From the NCBI GenBank assembly GCA_964023275.1, contig OZ029929.1:5743935-5807934 (forward strand): a stretch of 64,000 nt of DNA, read 5' to 3'. Shown here piece by piece: positions 30,340 to 43,600 of this stretch (within the stretch, counting starts at the first letter, position 1; each line of letters starts with the position of its first letter). A program made the translations under genes and the position numbers. This DNA is from Norana najaformis. Its lineage: Eukaryota; Annelida; Clitellata; Crassiclitellata; Hormogastridae. Under the pieces are notes generated by a model, which was not told the DNA's origin, did no database searches, and saw nothing but the letters and a program-made list of their open reading frames with translations.

Positions 30340-31470
30340 AACCATCAACTGAGTGAGGAAGCATAGGTGTGGGCGGGTCACAGAAATCAGACAAGAAAAG
30401 CAAGACGGTACAAATGACTTCTACAGTGCTGTTAGGGATCAATGAGTTGGTCACTTCAGGCAAAACCAGACAAAAAGTGTCATCTTTCGGAGTAGCCCAG
30501 TCGAAATCAGCCAAAATTAGTTTTAAAAACTTGTCTTTACTTCATCAACTAGAAAACTGAATACTGCAAGAAATCAAATGACAGAATGTTCTAGCAAAAC
30601 CTGATGCTGTAGTGTAATGTAAGATTATGCAATTTATTAGCATTTATGTAGTGCCACTTTACTGACAAGCAAGCCAAAACGTTCACAGAAACATCTCCTT
30701 CCTGTACAGTCGACAAGCTAAATAAAAGTATAAACATCCTTTACGAGGTTACAAAAGGCTCTATACAAATGATCCAATACATACACACAAATCACATCAA
30801 ATTCAGACCTGATGGAGTTAAAGTAATTGTGTCCATAATCAGACAAAACTGTAGAACTGGTTATTAAGGCTCAAGATTACTCCAGACACATCAGAGCAAA
30901 TATGAGTACAAAACAAGCATAGATAGATTTTTCATTCTTAAACTACTTTATACATCAACTGAACTGGTTTTTGAAGGTTTAAGATAACTCCAGAGCAAGT
31001 GTTTCGTATACAGAACAACTCGAGATAAAATTTTTCATTCTTAAATTGTTTCATTCGTACACTGATATTAACATCTCTGCCTCAAAAAAAGTTTACTGTA
31101 ACGCCTCATTACAAAGCATCTTAAAGTCGAGGAAGCCAGACAGACTGCCAAAAACTCAGATCAGAGCAAATGGAACGCCAATTTGTAAAACGTTTGATTC
31201 ACAAAAAAAGTGTCTCCACAGACCACACAGAGAGGAAGGCCGACTGTAGAAATGATAATCAAAAGCCTTGACCTTTAGTTGCAGCACAAGCCAACGTAAC
31301 GCTGGTTCCAAAAACGCCTTTCCGTACGCTGGATCCCTGCTTCAAGTGACCGCTTCCGTTGCATCGTGTTGCAAAGGCAACCCTTGCAGTTGCTTGAAAC
31401 AATAAACTGTGTGGCAACATCGGCTCGTCAAGACGATATGCGTGGAAAGAGGGGTCATGGCAAAGTGGTT
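30340..31470. other. No gene seen; downstream of the PRAS40-like stop
   Basis: May include the 3' untranslated region of the minus-strand gene ending at 31,477; no AATAAA-like signal could be assigned with confidence. Confidence 0.35.
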
Positions 31471-31476
31471 CGTCCA

Positions 31477-31635
31477 TCAGTGTCTGCAGCCGCTCTGAGA
31501 CGACATGACACGAGCTCGTGTACGCGAAGTTGGCAGTTCCTCGAAAACTCTCGATGCATCGCCATGGATGCTGCGCACCAGTGCCAGGATGGATGCGGCC
31601 ATGCTTTCCAGATCCTTTGGGGTCGGATCGTAGCA
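31477..31635 (-). CDS. PRAS40-like terminal exon
   Basis: Acceptor CTCTTTCCAG, phase 0 entry, 52 codons, TGA at 31,479-31,477. It holds the family signature described for the whole gene. After L-P the sequence T-S-R-T-R-A-R-V-M-S-S replaces the R-P-R-x-x-T end of vertebrate PRAS40. A second, longer open frame over the same bases (31,259-31,669) is out of phase with the upstream exon. Confidence 0.65.
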   Translation of the reverse strand, partial: CYDPTPKDLESMAASILALVRSIHGDASRVFEELPTSRTRARVMSSQSGCRH

Positions 31636-34600
31636 CTGGAAAGAGAAAGAGAAAATAATTGTCAGTCACTGATAGGTCGGTTTGTGTGTTTTGGTTTCAA
31701 GTCATCTGACTGACAATTTTGATGTTGAAAAATCAGGATTTGTTTGGTTTTGTTGGTGGCAGATCAGGAAACTCATTTCCCTGTTACCTATGAGTCTGGG
31801 GTTTGAATTCTGGCTTGTCTTGGGAATGCGGCCTATCCACTCTCCAGCTTTTGAATTGATGTCTCAAGCGTGCTTCAGCCTATGTTCCTTGAATCCCTGG
31901 ATCACTGCCTCTGATGTGTATTGGGACTGGTAATAAACAAAGCATTACCTTACCTGACCTCACCTGATTTTCCTTACCTGACCTCACCTGATTTTTCTTA
32001 CCTGACCTCACCTGATTTTCCTTACCTGACCTCACTTGATTTTCCTTTCCTGACCTCACCTGATTTTCCTTACCTGAACTCACCTGATTTTCCTTACCTG
32101 ACCTCACCTAATTTTCCTTTCCTGACCTCACCTGATTTTTCTTACCTGACCTCACCTGATTTTCCTTACCTGACCTCACCTGATTTTCCTTACCTGACCT
32201 CACCTGATTTTCTTACCTGACCTCAACTGATTTTCTCTAAGACAAAATTACAAAACAAAAAAAAACAGGAGGAAAACTGAACTAATACCATTACTCATGT
32301 GCTGCATTTCTAAAACCACATTATTACCACAATCATTTTATTCTATTCTTTACCAGAAAAATGATTTATCTCCCACAGATCAGGGCTCAAATCAGTTTTG
32401 AAGCTATCCATCAATTAATTAATTAATTTACTGAAAGCATTTTGTAATGCTAGCAATGTCGGTACACCTGAATCTACATTATTAAACCTTCTGCAACTGT
32501 TTAGGGTAAAAGTTACTATTAGTACTAAATTATTATTACTGAGAGTAAGTTTGTCAGTAAAACTGACTACAAAACAAGAATAGTATAACACAAGAGCACT
32601 GTAACACGGCTAACCAACAACATGTTACCTAAGCCGAGAGGGTTTCTCAACGTTGTTTCAGGTACAGGAGTTCAGAGCTTTATTACAAGATTAAGAAGTA
32701 CATAAACTCTACAGCAAATTTACTCAGCTGCACTCCAAGCCCAGTCCTTGTCACCGACTGGTTCCCTGTTATCACCCAAGTTGATGAGTATAACCCTACA
32801 TGGATCTTAAAATACTAACAATACAATAAACACCATTTAGCATTCGATTTTTCTCAGCTTTTACGCATAACCAAGCGCTCATTACGCTATATCAGCGCTT
32901 TGGAGAGATCCTCAACGGCGCTGTATTACATGTCCTGATAATTACATTACAAGTACAACACGAAAACAAACATCTAACACGTACAACTTCATCGTTGAAG
33001 TCGATGTGATGTGAGATCTGACGGCCTCACTGTGGAACGTTGATCGACACCGACCTTGAGAAATTCCGTTCCGTTCCTCTGCGTCGTACCAGCAACCTCA
33101 GCGGCACTACTGTCTGTAGGCAGAAAGTTTCACATTTTATCCAATTTCAATACTGCTAAATTTCATCAGTTCTGCTTCTGTATGACAATTTTAGAGCTCT
33201 GCTAAACTTATGGAACAATTCTGTCAGACTACATCTGCAGTCGAATGGTTGTGGGTCCGTGCCTGCTGAACAGACTCCATGCAATGACGCCGAAGTCTTG
33301 AGCTTCAATTTAAGACTGACTAATAATAAAAATAATGAGTAAATAAACTACATATCTAATACAGTGAACATCAAAGGCAAAAATCATAATTGTAATTTTA
33401 AAAGGCAAAAATCATAACCTTTTTAGCTGAGGTAGAAATGATACCTCAGGATCAGAAAAATTAAGTTAGGAGTATAAAACGATTGATCTCTGAGAAATCA
33501 GGCTTCGTTGCAGTAGTTTCATATCATATCATAATGGTAATTTTAAAAGGCAAAAATTATAATGGTAATTTTGAATTGAAAAAAAAGAACTGTAAATAAC
33601 TCATATTTGTAACCTGCCAGGTTGCACTGACTGGCTGACCAAGCATAGATGGTGGGCCGTCACTAACCATGCCTAACGCTGCTTAACTTTCGAATTCTTT
33701 TACAATTTCTCCTTCAGTAAAACTGGTATGTAACGAATTTTAACCACATCATTTGCAACCTCCCATCTGAGCCTGGAAGGACTGTGGGCCGAGTTATCCC
33801 AGATGACCTGGCATTCCACAGCTGATCATGCATCAAAATGCTATCCATGCACTGTGTTACTTAAGTTCACTGGTTCTGCCAGAAGTGCACCAGCAATGTA
33901 AACGTAAACGCACATGTTTTCTAGAGCAACCATATGGCCTCGACCCTGCTCATTTTTCAATGAATTAATTGTGTGAGATCCTTCACCACTGCTGATTGTT
34001 TGAATGGGTGCACGTTGTTTAAGGTCCCCATGTACGGACCATGCTAGTCAATGACTAACTAACCAACTGCCTTGTTATCGTCGTCTTACTTACCATCTGT
34101 GTCGTGTGGTTCATCGTCATCCGACTAAGAGAATGGAGGCTGGGATGGATCATCCTGGAAGCCGGGATCATACTGGAACGCTGAAACAACAAAGCTGAAA
34201 GGTCAGGTAAGGTAAAGTAACGTAGGTTAGGCAAAGCAAACTGGGTCATGTAAGGTAAGCTAAGGTAAGTCAAGATCATACTCGAACACTAGAATAAAGT
34301 AGAAAGGTACTGTGAGACAGCTAGAAGTGGCGCTACATGAATGAACAGATACAGCTGCAGCAGCAATAGCAACAGCAGCACCAGCAAGACAACTAGCCAG
34401 TAGCCCAAGCTACAGTGGTCAGCGTCTTAACCATAGACAGGTTACACAGGTTGTACTGCATGGAAAGGCTATTATTAGAGCAATGCAGGTTAGCCACAGG
34501 AAGAGTGCAGCTTAGTCAAAGCAATACAGGCAGAGGCAAGTGGAGAGTCCCGAGACAACAAAGAACATTCCTCTGAGCGCAACTCATATCCAGCTAAGCA

Positions 34601-37600
34601 CGGCCAGTCAGATACAGAAATGGAAGAGGTATCCTAATTTAGGATGAGACGGTCAGGCAAAGGCCACGTAGGAGCTGAGGTCTGGTCAGCAGGTCAGCAG
34701 AGAGACTGAGGATAGAAATTAGCTGCGCAGTGAGAGAAGCAGTCAGAAGGAAGCTCGCAGTCAGAAGGAAGCTCGCAGTCGGACGGGAAGGTTGGTCGAC
34801 CATGACAACCGGAGAAGAGGGGAAGGACGGAACGAAAGGACGAAGACAAAAGATAAGGTTATGTATATTCTAGTTAATCATATTCCGATTAGGAGTTAGA
34901 TTAGATTAAGTGAAACTATGTCGATGCCGTACGATGCTAATCTTGTATGTATGAAATGTAAGTTCAATGTTCATTAAACTATAATTTTATAATAACCTGA
35001 ACGTCTCATATATATAAGGCTAGTGTCCCCTAGAGAATCAATCGGTGCCGGCCGATTAACCATCTTACATTATGGTGGAGAACCTAGGGTCCTCTTAATC
35101 CTCTGAAAGTGGCTCCATATAAATTTTTATTAACCGCATTTTTAGCTAAGGAGGTTATTCTGATTGTTGTGCTGAGACAATGATGTCGGCATTCTGAGAC
35201 CTTAGTCCAGGCTATTTTTAATCTACGGTTTAAGAACCTATCAACGAAGAAGTTTATATTTCGCCTAGAAGCAACGCATTAGAGGCGGCACACCTGACGC
35301 GAAGAATAAATTATTGGTACTAGTATCGCGACTTTGACACGCAGAATTCAGGAAGATTAACCGATAATTCTGTTTTAAATTAATGTTTATGGCAAGATCT
35401 TGTATGTTTTCAGTAAATATTTCTTAGTCTGCACGCAGAAAATCATAAAAATTCAGTTGCATAGGACACGCACGTATCTATAAAGTGACGTCAGTACGAA
35501 AGGATCCCTACCCATTGGTAGTGGAAGTTCTAAAGGGTGCTGGAAGATTGTCGCCACGGTATCCAACGAAATATTTTAATCTTTAAATATGTTAACAGTG
35601 AACTTTTATAAGTTATTTTAGAATGTCTGTCAGTCTGTCGAGTTTCGTTTGTCATTTCGTATCGTGTATCAAGAAACGGTCGAGTCTACGGCCCCGATCC
35701 TGGAAATCGTGCAAGCCGTCTTTCGGCAAATCAGCAACAGACCCATCGAGAATCGAGGCCCCACAATCGACTTAGTTTCGAAGGAAGAACAAAAAGTGTA
35801 AGAGCAAAATTTTTGCATCTTAGAAACTTAAATTAAGAGGCGCTTTCGTTTCACTTATTTCTTGAAAGATACAGTTTTCTAGCTTACGATTAGTTAAGAT
35901 CGACTCATTTGTTTTCAGAGTAGGAGCACTGCACGTCTATGCTTGTCGGGTTGCAGTGGCAGATTTATTTATATTTGACGCAGTGAATGAGTTTATTTTC
36001 CAGCCGTAAGCTACAGAATAGTAGTTTAATTTCTGTAGCACTTTAATCAGTTATTACCTCTAGAGTCTTATATGCGATCTAAGGTCCAGTATGCAAGTGT
36101 TTCATGACGTAACTTACATAAGCTTCTATTTCAAAGCCAGAGAATTTGTATTGGAAAGGTAAATGACTTTGGTAAAATTGTAGTCAGCAGAGCAAATTCG
36201 TCATCGGTTTAATTTTAATTTGCCACTATGTACAGGAGTTATTATCAAGTTAGCCAGGTTGAATCATATTTATCAATGTCTGGTTTGTAATCAGGTGTGG
36301 AACCCAGTCCGATTTTAGTTTGAATTAGGAAGGTTATTGTTAACCTTAGGCATATGAATTACAATCATTGTCATTCTGGTAAAGGATTTGGTGCAGTCAC
36401 AAATCCATGCAAGTCACACAACAGCATTCAGAATCCATTAACTGATTTTCTTTGCCCATCATCTTTTACTGGACAAGGGAATCCCCTTGATTTTATTTTC
36501 GAATTTAGATTGTGGTCTGATTTTTATGGATTAGATAAGCGGAAGAGTTGTCTAGCTTTTCAATTGCTTTTGAAAGATCAAGCAGCTGTATGGCTTCAAT
36601 CACTCAAAACTGAATTTCAATCTGTAGATCAGTTAATTGCATTGTTCCTAAAGAGGTATGCAAAAATTGAGAAGTCATGGCAGGAAATTGCACAATTATG
36701 GAGTTTGAAGCAAGCAGTCAATCAATCAGTTGACAATTTTGTTGAAACGATAAAGGTCAGAGCACAGCATTTGAACTTAAGTAAAAATATAATTTTCCAA
36801 ATAGTGGTTCAAGGTTTAAGACCATCGGTGCGTAGTTACATTTTGCAACACAGAGTTACAACGCTGGAGGAACTTTTAGAGAAAGCAACAGTTTACGAAT
36901 CAGCAGCTGAATCTATTCAAAGGCCTAAGGCTGAAATTTTAGAAACTTTAGAAAATGTAAAAAGGTCGTTATCTCAACTTCATGTACGTCATCGTTTACC
37001 AGTAAGGTACAATAAAGATCATCAGTTTCAGTCCTCACAATCAGTGTCTGAAGCATTGTCTACATTTCATAAAGCAAAAGGATTTTATTCCAATGGTATT
37101 TGTTGTCATAACCACAGGGGTCAGACTTTACCTTTTAGAAGAGGAAGTCATGAGCATTGGGCTCCAAATCAATCTACTCATTATAGGTCACAACCCACTC
37201 CTTTTGTATGCCATAAATATCAAAATTGTCAATCCCAAACAGGTTTTTCTGTGTGCCAACGTTGCGGCAGAGTTCATAGATCAAAATTTTGCCCAGCTTA
37301 TGGTGCCAATTGCAGAAAATGTTCAGGGCCAAACCATTTTGCACGTGTGTGTAGATCAAACATGTATTCTTCTCACAAAAGATACAGGTCCCTATCAAGA
37401 CAGTTGCAAAGCAAGCAAGGTCGAAACTTTGTCACAAATAATAGGAAGCCAGGCAAGGTAGAAGCTGCTAACACTTCTCATATGTCTAAGAGATTTGCAC
37501 TACCGACGATGGAGAATAAAAGACCAAGTGCAGGTGTACAAGCTAAACATCCAATTAATGGTTTAGGAGAAATCTCAGTGTTTGTCTATGGAAAATACCA

Positions 37601-40600
37601 TAAGGCACTAGTGGATACAGGTGCAGTTAAGTCATCTGTTTCCCTCAATTTTCTTAAACAGTTACCTAAGCATAAACAGCTTAATCCTAATGTGTCTTTA
37701 AAATTGTGCAGTGCTAACCAACAGCCACTGGAGATTGTAGGTGAAGTAGATTTTCCAGTGAATCTCAATGGTCTAAACATTTCATTTCAGTTTGCAGTGG
37801 TACAAAATCTAATATGTGATATCATTTTAGGCCAAGATTTTCTGGCTCATTGTCATGCATCTGTCGATTACAAAGGTCATAACATAACTCTATTTGACAA
37901 GTTGGTTACACTAGACTTAATAGTCAAAGGTCAGACTGATGGCTCCATTTTAAAGTTGTCTGCCAGTGTGGAAATTGCACCGCATGCTGTTGTACTGGCT
38001 CCCATTAGAATTCCTTATAGATTTATTGACACTGATGTCATCATTCAGCCATTGCAACCTAGTCCTCGACAGAAATTCCTAGTTGCCAACATTTTAGTAC
38101 ATCCGGAGACTACTGTATCTGTGGTACATATTCTGAACCCAACCCGTACTACGTTGACTCTTCCAGCCGCTTTGCCAATTGCACTGATCCAAACAGCTGA
38201 CGGCAAGTCAATTCCAATATCCAAGTCGAATTCATTCACATCACACGATGAATCTACAGTGCCAGACTCGAACATTCGCATGTCAATGCTGAACAACTTA
38301 GGCATTCATATCGATCGCCATAATCTAACCCCAGAACAGTTGGATCGTCTCTCTACTCTCTTGTGCGGCTATCGTAAAGTGTTTGCAGGAGATATTTCAG
38401 TGATTCCTGATGCCAACCTAATTGCTCACCCAGTTGACACAGAAGAACCAGCAGTTCATCCTCGACAAAGTGGCACAGAAACCTGTAGGGTCACCTCAAG
38501 ACAAACTCATCAAAGGCTTGATGACGACATCAGGCAAGAAAGCTTTTCGCTTTGGTCCTTGTCAGTAATCATCGTGTCACCACTCAAAGATAAGTCACCA
38601 AGATTTGCTGTAGACCTTCGTGATGTGAACTGGCTGACAGCTCCCATAATTTGTCATATTCCTAAGTCAGCAAGTGTTTTTGACATTATGGCAGACAAAT
38701 GTCCTTCATATTTCTCTACATTAGACTTAAAATCAGCTTATTACCAAGTCAAATCGGATGACAGTGAAAAAGGCCATTGTAACCATATGCCATCAGGACT
38801 TTATGATAGCCATCCATCATTCCATCAACTCAGGAAAACAGTTTTTACAGGTCCGCTATTTCAGTTTGGTCTCGTTTACGGACAAGATGTACTGGTCTGT
38901 TCACAATCCTTTGATGAACATTTGGAACATCTGCAGACAGTTATCAATAAGCTGTTGGAAGCTAATCTTCGCATTCTTCCAATTAACTGCAAGTTTGCTG
39001 TGTCTCACGTGTCACGAAGAGGTCACATTCTGTCTTCTAAAGGAATTTCAGTTGATCATTCCAAAGTGGAGAAGATTAAGTCTGTTTCCAAACCTCAAAA
39101 TGTTAATCAGTTAAAACAGTTCATGGCACAGTGCAACTACTACAGCCGTTTCATCAAAGACTATGCCAAAATAGCAATGCCACTGAACGAACTACTACGT
39201 AAAAGTGTTACATTCTTCTGGTCAGACACATGTGATAAAGCTTTTCAGACTCTTAAAATTGCTCTTATGAAGACACCTTCTTTAGCTTTTCCTAATAGGA
39301 TTCGTTCATTCTCATTATCCGTGAAACCAACAAGAACAGCTATAAGCTACAATTTGAGCCAGACTGACTCTACAGGTAGAGTCGTTCCAATCGAATACGG
39401 AGGAAGAGCCTTACGAGATTCAGAGAAGAAATTCAACCTCACAGACTTGGAGTTTCTAGCATTGGTGGAAGCCATTCGTCATTTCACTCAGTATCTGACT
39501 GACCACCATTTTGATGTCTACGCTGCCTTTATCTCTTCTCATAAGTTACACGAGAACCAAGCTACTTCTGGTCGACTAGCTAAATGGTCTCAACTTTTAC
39601 AAGATTACAACTTTACAATTTATCGTCGACCAAGCAAAGATGACACAGTTGAGGACACCTTATCCAAGAGGGAACATCCAGAGATACAGACAGTAACTGC
39701 AAACGATGAATTTTCGAACAACAACGGTTACATAGCCTCTGTTGACAATACTGACATTCAAGAGTCACGGGCAGTCTCTTTGGAACATTTCGAGCCTCAA
39801 CAACCAAGGATTCCTGTTACAGAAGTCGGTGAGACAATTAACAAGGGTAACTCTAATACTACTTCAACCCAATTTCAAATATTCGGTCAAACTAATATTG
39901 CAGACGCTCAATGACGCTGTGTAGAATTGAAACCTTTAATCACTTATCTCGAATCCAAGAAGTTGCCAGACGACACGATACAAGCACGAAAAATAATGCT
40001 ACAGGCAGAACATTACTGTTTACTCGATGATCTACTTTTCCATTTCTATCAACCGAGAGTTAAAAACGTAAACAAAGTGAAGTCACTTATTCGTCAGTTA
40101 GTTGTGCCAAGTTCCTTGCGAGAACAGGCATTGAAAGCTTGTCATGACAATGTAGCGCATACAGCGCACGAACAATGTTTTCTGACGCTGATCCAACGAT
40201 TTTTCTGGTCAAATATATATGTAGATTCAGTAAAGTACATTGATTCATGTGAAGTTTGTCGACAGAGCCAAAGACTTTGAGAACGATGAGCACATCAACC
40301 CAGCTTCAGACAATTTGAGTCAAGAGTGGTATGAAAGCGGTATGAAGACACGTGATGTTGGTATATAAGGTCAGGAATGGTAAACATTTTTACCAAACGT
40401 AGAAGACAGAACATGTCGATAAGACGAATGTAGCAGTATTAATGCTGTAACGCATGCTTTTCATGTAACGCACGCTGGCAGATATGTAATCTACAGGGAA
40501 AACACAGTCGCAGACCCAGTAGTAGATTGAAAAAAAAATGCTATTCATGGCAGTACGTAGAGCAACTATGCATAAGGAAAAGAGAAGATTTGAAGTTTTT

Positions 40601-43600
40601 GAAATTACAAATTTCAACGTATGAGTGCACTCAACTAAATTTTGCCAATTGAGGAATATTACAGAGGACTTATTTTGAGAGAACTGGCCATTCTTTCAGA
40701 AGCTTTACAAGTTTCTTTTGTATATTTTTCATATTCCAAAATTTAAACCCGATGACTATGGAAAGAATTTCAAAGGAGGAAGTTGCATTACATGTACTAA
40801 GTGTCTAGAGAGAATAATGGGAGATGTAAGTCAGCAGTCTGATAAAGTCAAGTGTAACATGGAGTATTTTTTTTTTGACGAGTATTTTACTTTATCATGA
40901 TGAGAATGTTTAACTGATCATTGTTGACAGTGAGTTTAGAGTATCATCATTTTGATACTAAGATTGGATTTTTATGTTTCATTAACCTTGGGCAGACCCC
41001 TAGTCCAAGAAGAGTTCGTGAGATCAAGTAAAGTAAGGTTCAGGCTGAGATAGCCTCAATTTATTGGTGACACAGGTCATCAGGTAACAAGACTAAGACG
41101 ATTTATAGAGCACACAGTACGTATGAGACAGAAGAGTGACACTGTACATTTACAGTTAGTATGTGAGGTTCAGGTAAGACGCTATCATAATAGCCAGATA
41201 CAGGCTTATGTGCAAGTTAAGGCATATATTCTTGTATAGTGTTTTTTTTCAAGAACAATTGTCCGAGAATTTGTGCATCACTGCATGCAAGATTTTGTTT
41301 TGTGTACGTAAAGGCAAACGTTTATAGTAATGTAATGTACTTTAGTGTTCTTGAAATTTTGGTAGAGTAGAAACTTTGCTTATCCTTTACCATTTAATTA
41401 AGCTTTGTGTTTACCTAACGTTACTTACGATGTTTTATGTGGCATAGTGACATATTGCCATGACAGACGAATGTTTAAGTCAACTATGTGCAGTCAAGTA
41501 ATGTATTGAAATATATCTGATATCTAAAGATGATCTTATCAGCTTCTCGCTCTCAGTTTACACATGCTTTACATACAGTCATTGCTCACTTTTATTAAGC
41601 TAAATTCAAACTTAAATGCTAACGTTTGTGTGTGTTTTCTTATTTTATATGAGAACGACGTGCTCTGATGTATCGCTGGATGTCGAGCAAGCGAGTGGTC
41701 TATTCAGGCAGAACAGACAAGCCTCGAAAGCTGTGACGTTACACATGCAGCTGCTACTCGCCTCGTCATTCCACTTAACAATTGGGAATTCCCATCCATG
41801 TTCACTTTAGACCATATACACTTCCCAGAAATTCCAGTCCACAATTCCAAATTTGTTCAGTTATTTTAACCGTACATCAAAGCATGTCGTTATGTTTTTC
41901 AATTATGAATCATTCTAAGTTTGTGCATGTTATTTTTCCAGTCAACTCTAGTGTCTCTTATTCAGTTGTGACATTCATTGGATAATTTTCTGACATTGCA
42001 TCATCATTTATGCGTAAGCTTTTTTGAACAATATTTAGCAGACATTATTAACAATCGCTTAGACCATTGCAACGCATTTGCACATTTTAGAACATTCATT
42101 ACTAGCAGTCAAGCATCACGTCTTTACATTTTGAACTATGATGTAACCTCATTTTACCTTAGAGTAGTTTCTTTGCAATTTAGATTTTGTCATTTAGAAA
42201 TGTTGGACTTTGACTGTGACAACGGGGACGTTGTGTGATTGAAAACCGGAGGAACTGTGAGACAGCTAGAAGTGGCGCTACATGAATGAACAGATACAGC
42301 TGCAGCAGCAATAGCAACAGCAGCACCAGCAAGACAACTAGCCAGTAGCCCAAGCTACAGTGGTCAGCGTCTTAACCATAGACAGGTTACACAGGTTGTA
42401 CTGCATGGAAAGGCTATTATTAGAGCAATGCAGGTTAGCCACAGGAAGAGTGCAGCTTAGTCAAAGCAATACAGGCAGAGGCAAGTGGAGAGTCCCGAGA
42501 CAACAAAGAACATTCCTCTGAGCGCAACTCATATCCAGCTAAGCACGGCCAGTCAGATACAGAAATGGAAGAGGTATCCTAATTTAGGATGAGACGGTCA
42601 GGCAAAGGCCACGTAGGAGCTGAGGTCTGGTCAGCAGGTCAGCAGAGAGACTGAGGATAGAAATTAGCTGCGCAGTGAGAGAAGCAGTCAGAAGGAAGCT
42701 CGCAGTCAGAAGGAAGCTCGCAGTCGGACGGGAAGGTTGGTCGACCATGACAACCGGAGAAGAGGGGAAGGACGGAACGAAAGGACGAAGACAAAAGATA
42801 AGGTTATGTATATTCTAGTTAATCATATTCCGATTAGGAGTTAGATTAGATTAAGTGAAACTATGTCGATGCCGTACGATGCTAATCTTGTATGTATGAA
42901 ATGTAAGTTCAATGTTCATTAAACTATAATTTTATAATAACCTGAACGTCTCATATATATAAGGCTAGTGTCCCCTAGAGAATCAATCGGTGCCGGCCGA
43001 TTAACCATCTTACAGTACTGTAAGGTAAGGTAGGTTGCTTAAGGTCAGGTCAGGTACATTAAGTAAGGTAAGGCAGGTCAGATAAGGCAAGGTAGGTTAT
43101 GTAAAGTAAGCCAGGAAATAGAAGGCAGACAGGTAAGGCAAAATACAATATCTATAGTTAAGGTAAGGTATACTACTTCAAATTCGTCTCTCATAATGTT
43201 GACGGTAAAAAGTTGTCATCATCGACTGACGCAGAGCGGCAATCAGTCACAAAACTCTCAACTGTCACAAAAAAAAGAAATCACAAGGCCTCACCATCAT
43301 CACTGTCACCGAATACTTCTCACTTTGGTTCGGCCTTCTTTTTTCGACACCCTTTTCACCGGTCTGTCCGATCTCTTGCTCTGGTTTGACTCGCTCCTCG
43401 AAACTGGCGAACGCTTGTCAGAACTGTTTCAAAAGCAAAACCGTGCACTAATGTATCAACCATGAAACGCAAGTCTTAAACAATCTACACTGCAAAGTCT
43501 GAGAAGACGTCTACAACAAGAAGTTAAACTTGGAGTGAAAACTTTGTGGAAAAATTCAGTCTTATAAAAAAATTATTTATAACAAATTTCCTTAAAAATT

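Larger units (their letters stand above)
34311..43014 (+). mobile_element. Ty3/Gypsy LTR retrotransposon, 8.7 kb, non-autonomous
   Basis: 759-bp LTRs (34,311-35,069 and 42,256-43,014; TGTGAGACAG...CATCTTACA) flank 7.2 kb. They look identical base for base on reading, indicating a very recent insertion. A 4-bp GTAC target duplication abuts both ends (34,307-34,310; 43,015-43,018). Coding 36,354-40,280 gives Gag, protease, RT, RNase H and the start of integrase, but RT and RNase H have lost catalytic residues and the integrase core is missing. It must therefore have been mobilised by proteins from other copies. It lies in an intron of the PRAS40-like gene in the opposite orientation. Confidence 0.9.

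Noticed and set aside
31259..31669. A 136-codon minus-strand frame as the real last exon
   Set aside because: It is out of phase with the upstream exon, and the PRAS40-like signature is in the other frame.
31948..32235. A CRISPR array
   Set aside because: Direct 24-bp units without unique spacers in a eukaryotic intron; it is a minisatellite.
43290..43450. A minus-strand basic exon (K-R-V-S-K-K-E-G-R) between PRAS40-like exons 4 and 5
   Set aside because: Its phase does not fit either neighbour, whereas exons 4 and 5 join directly; the donor is weak.
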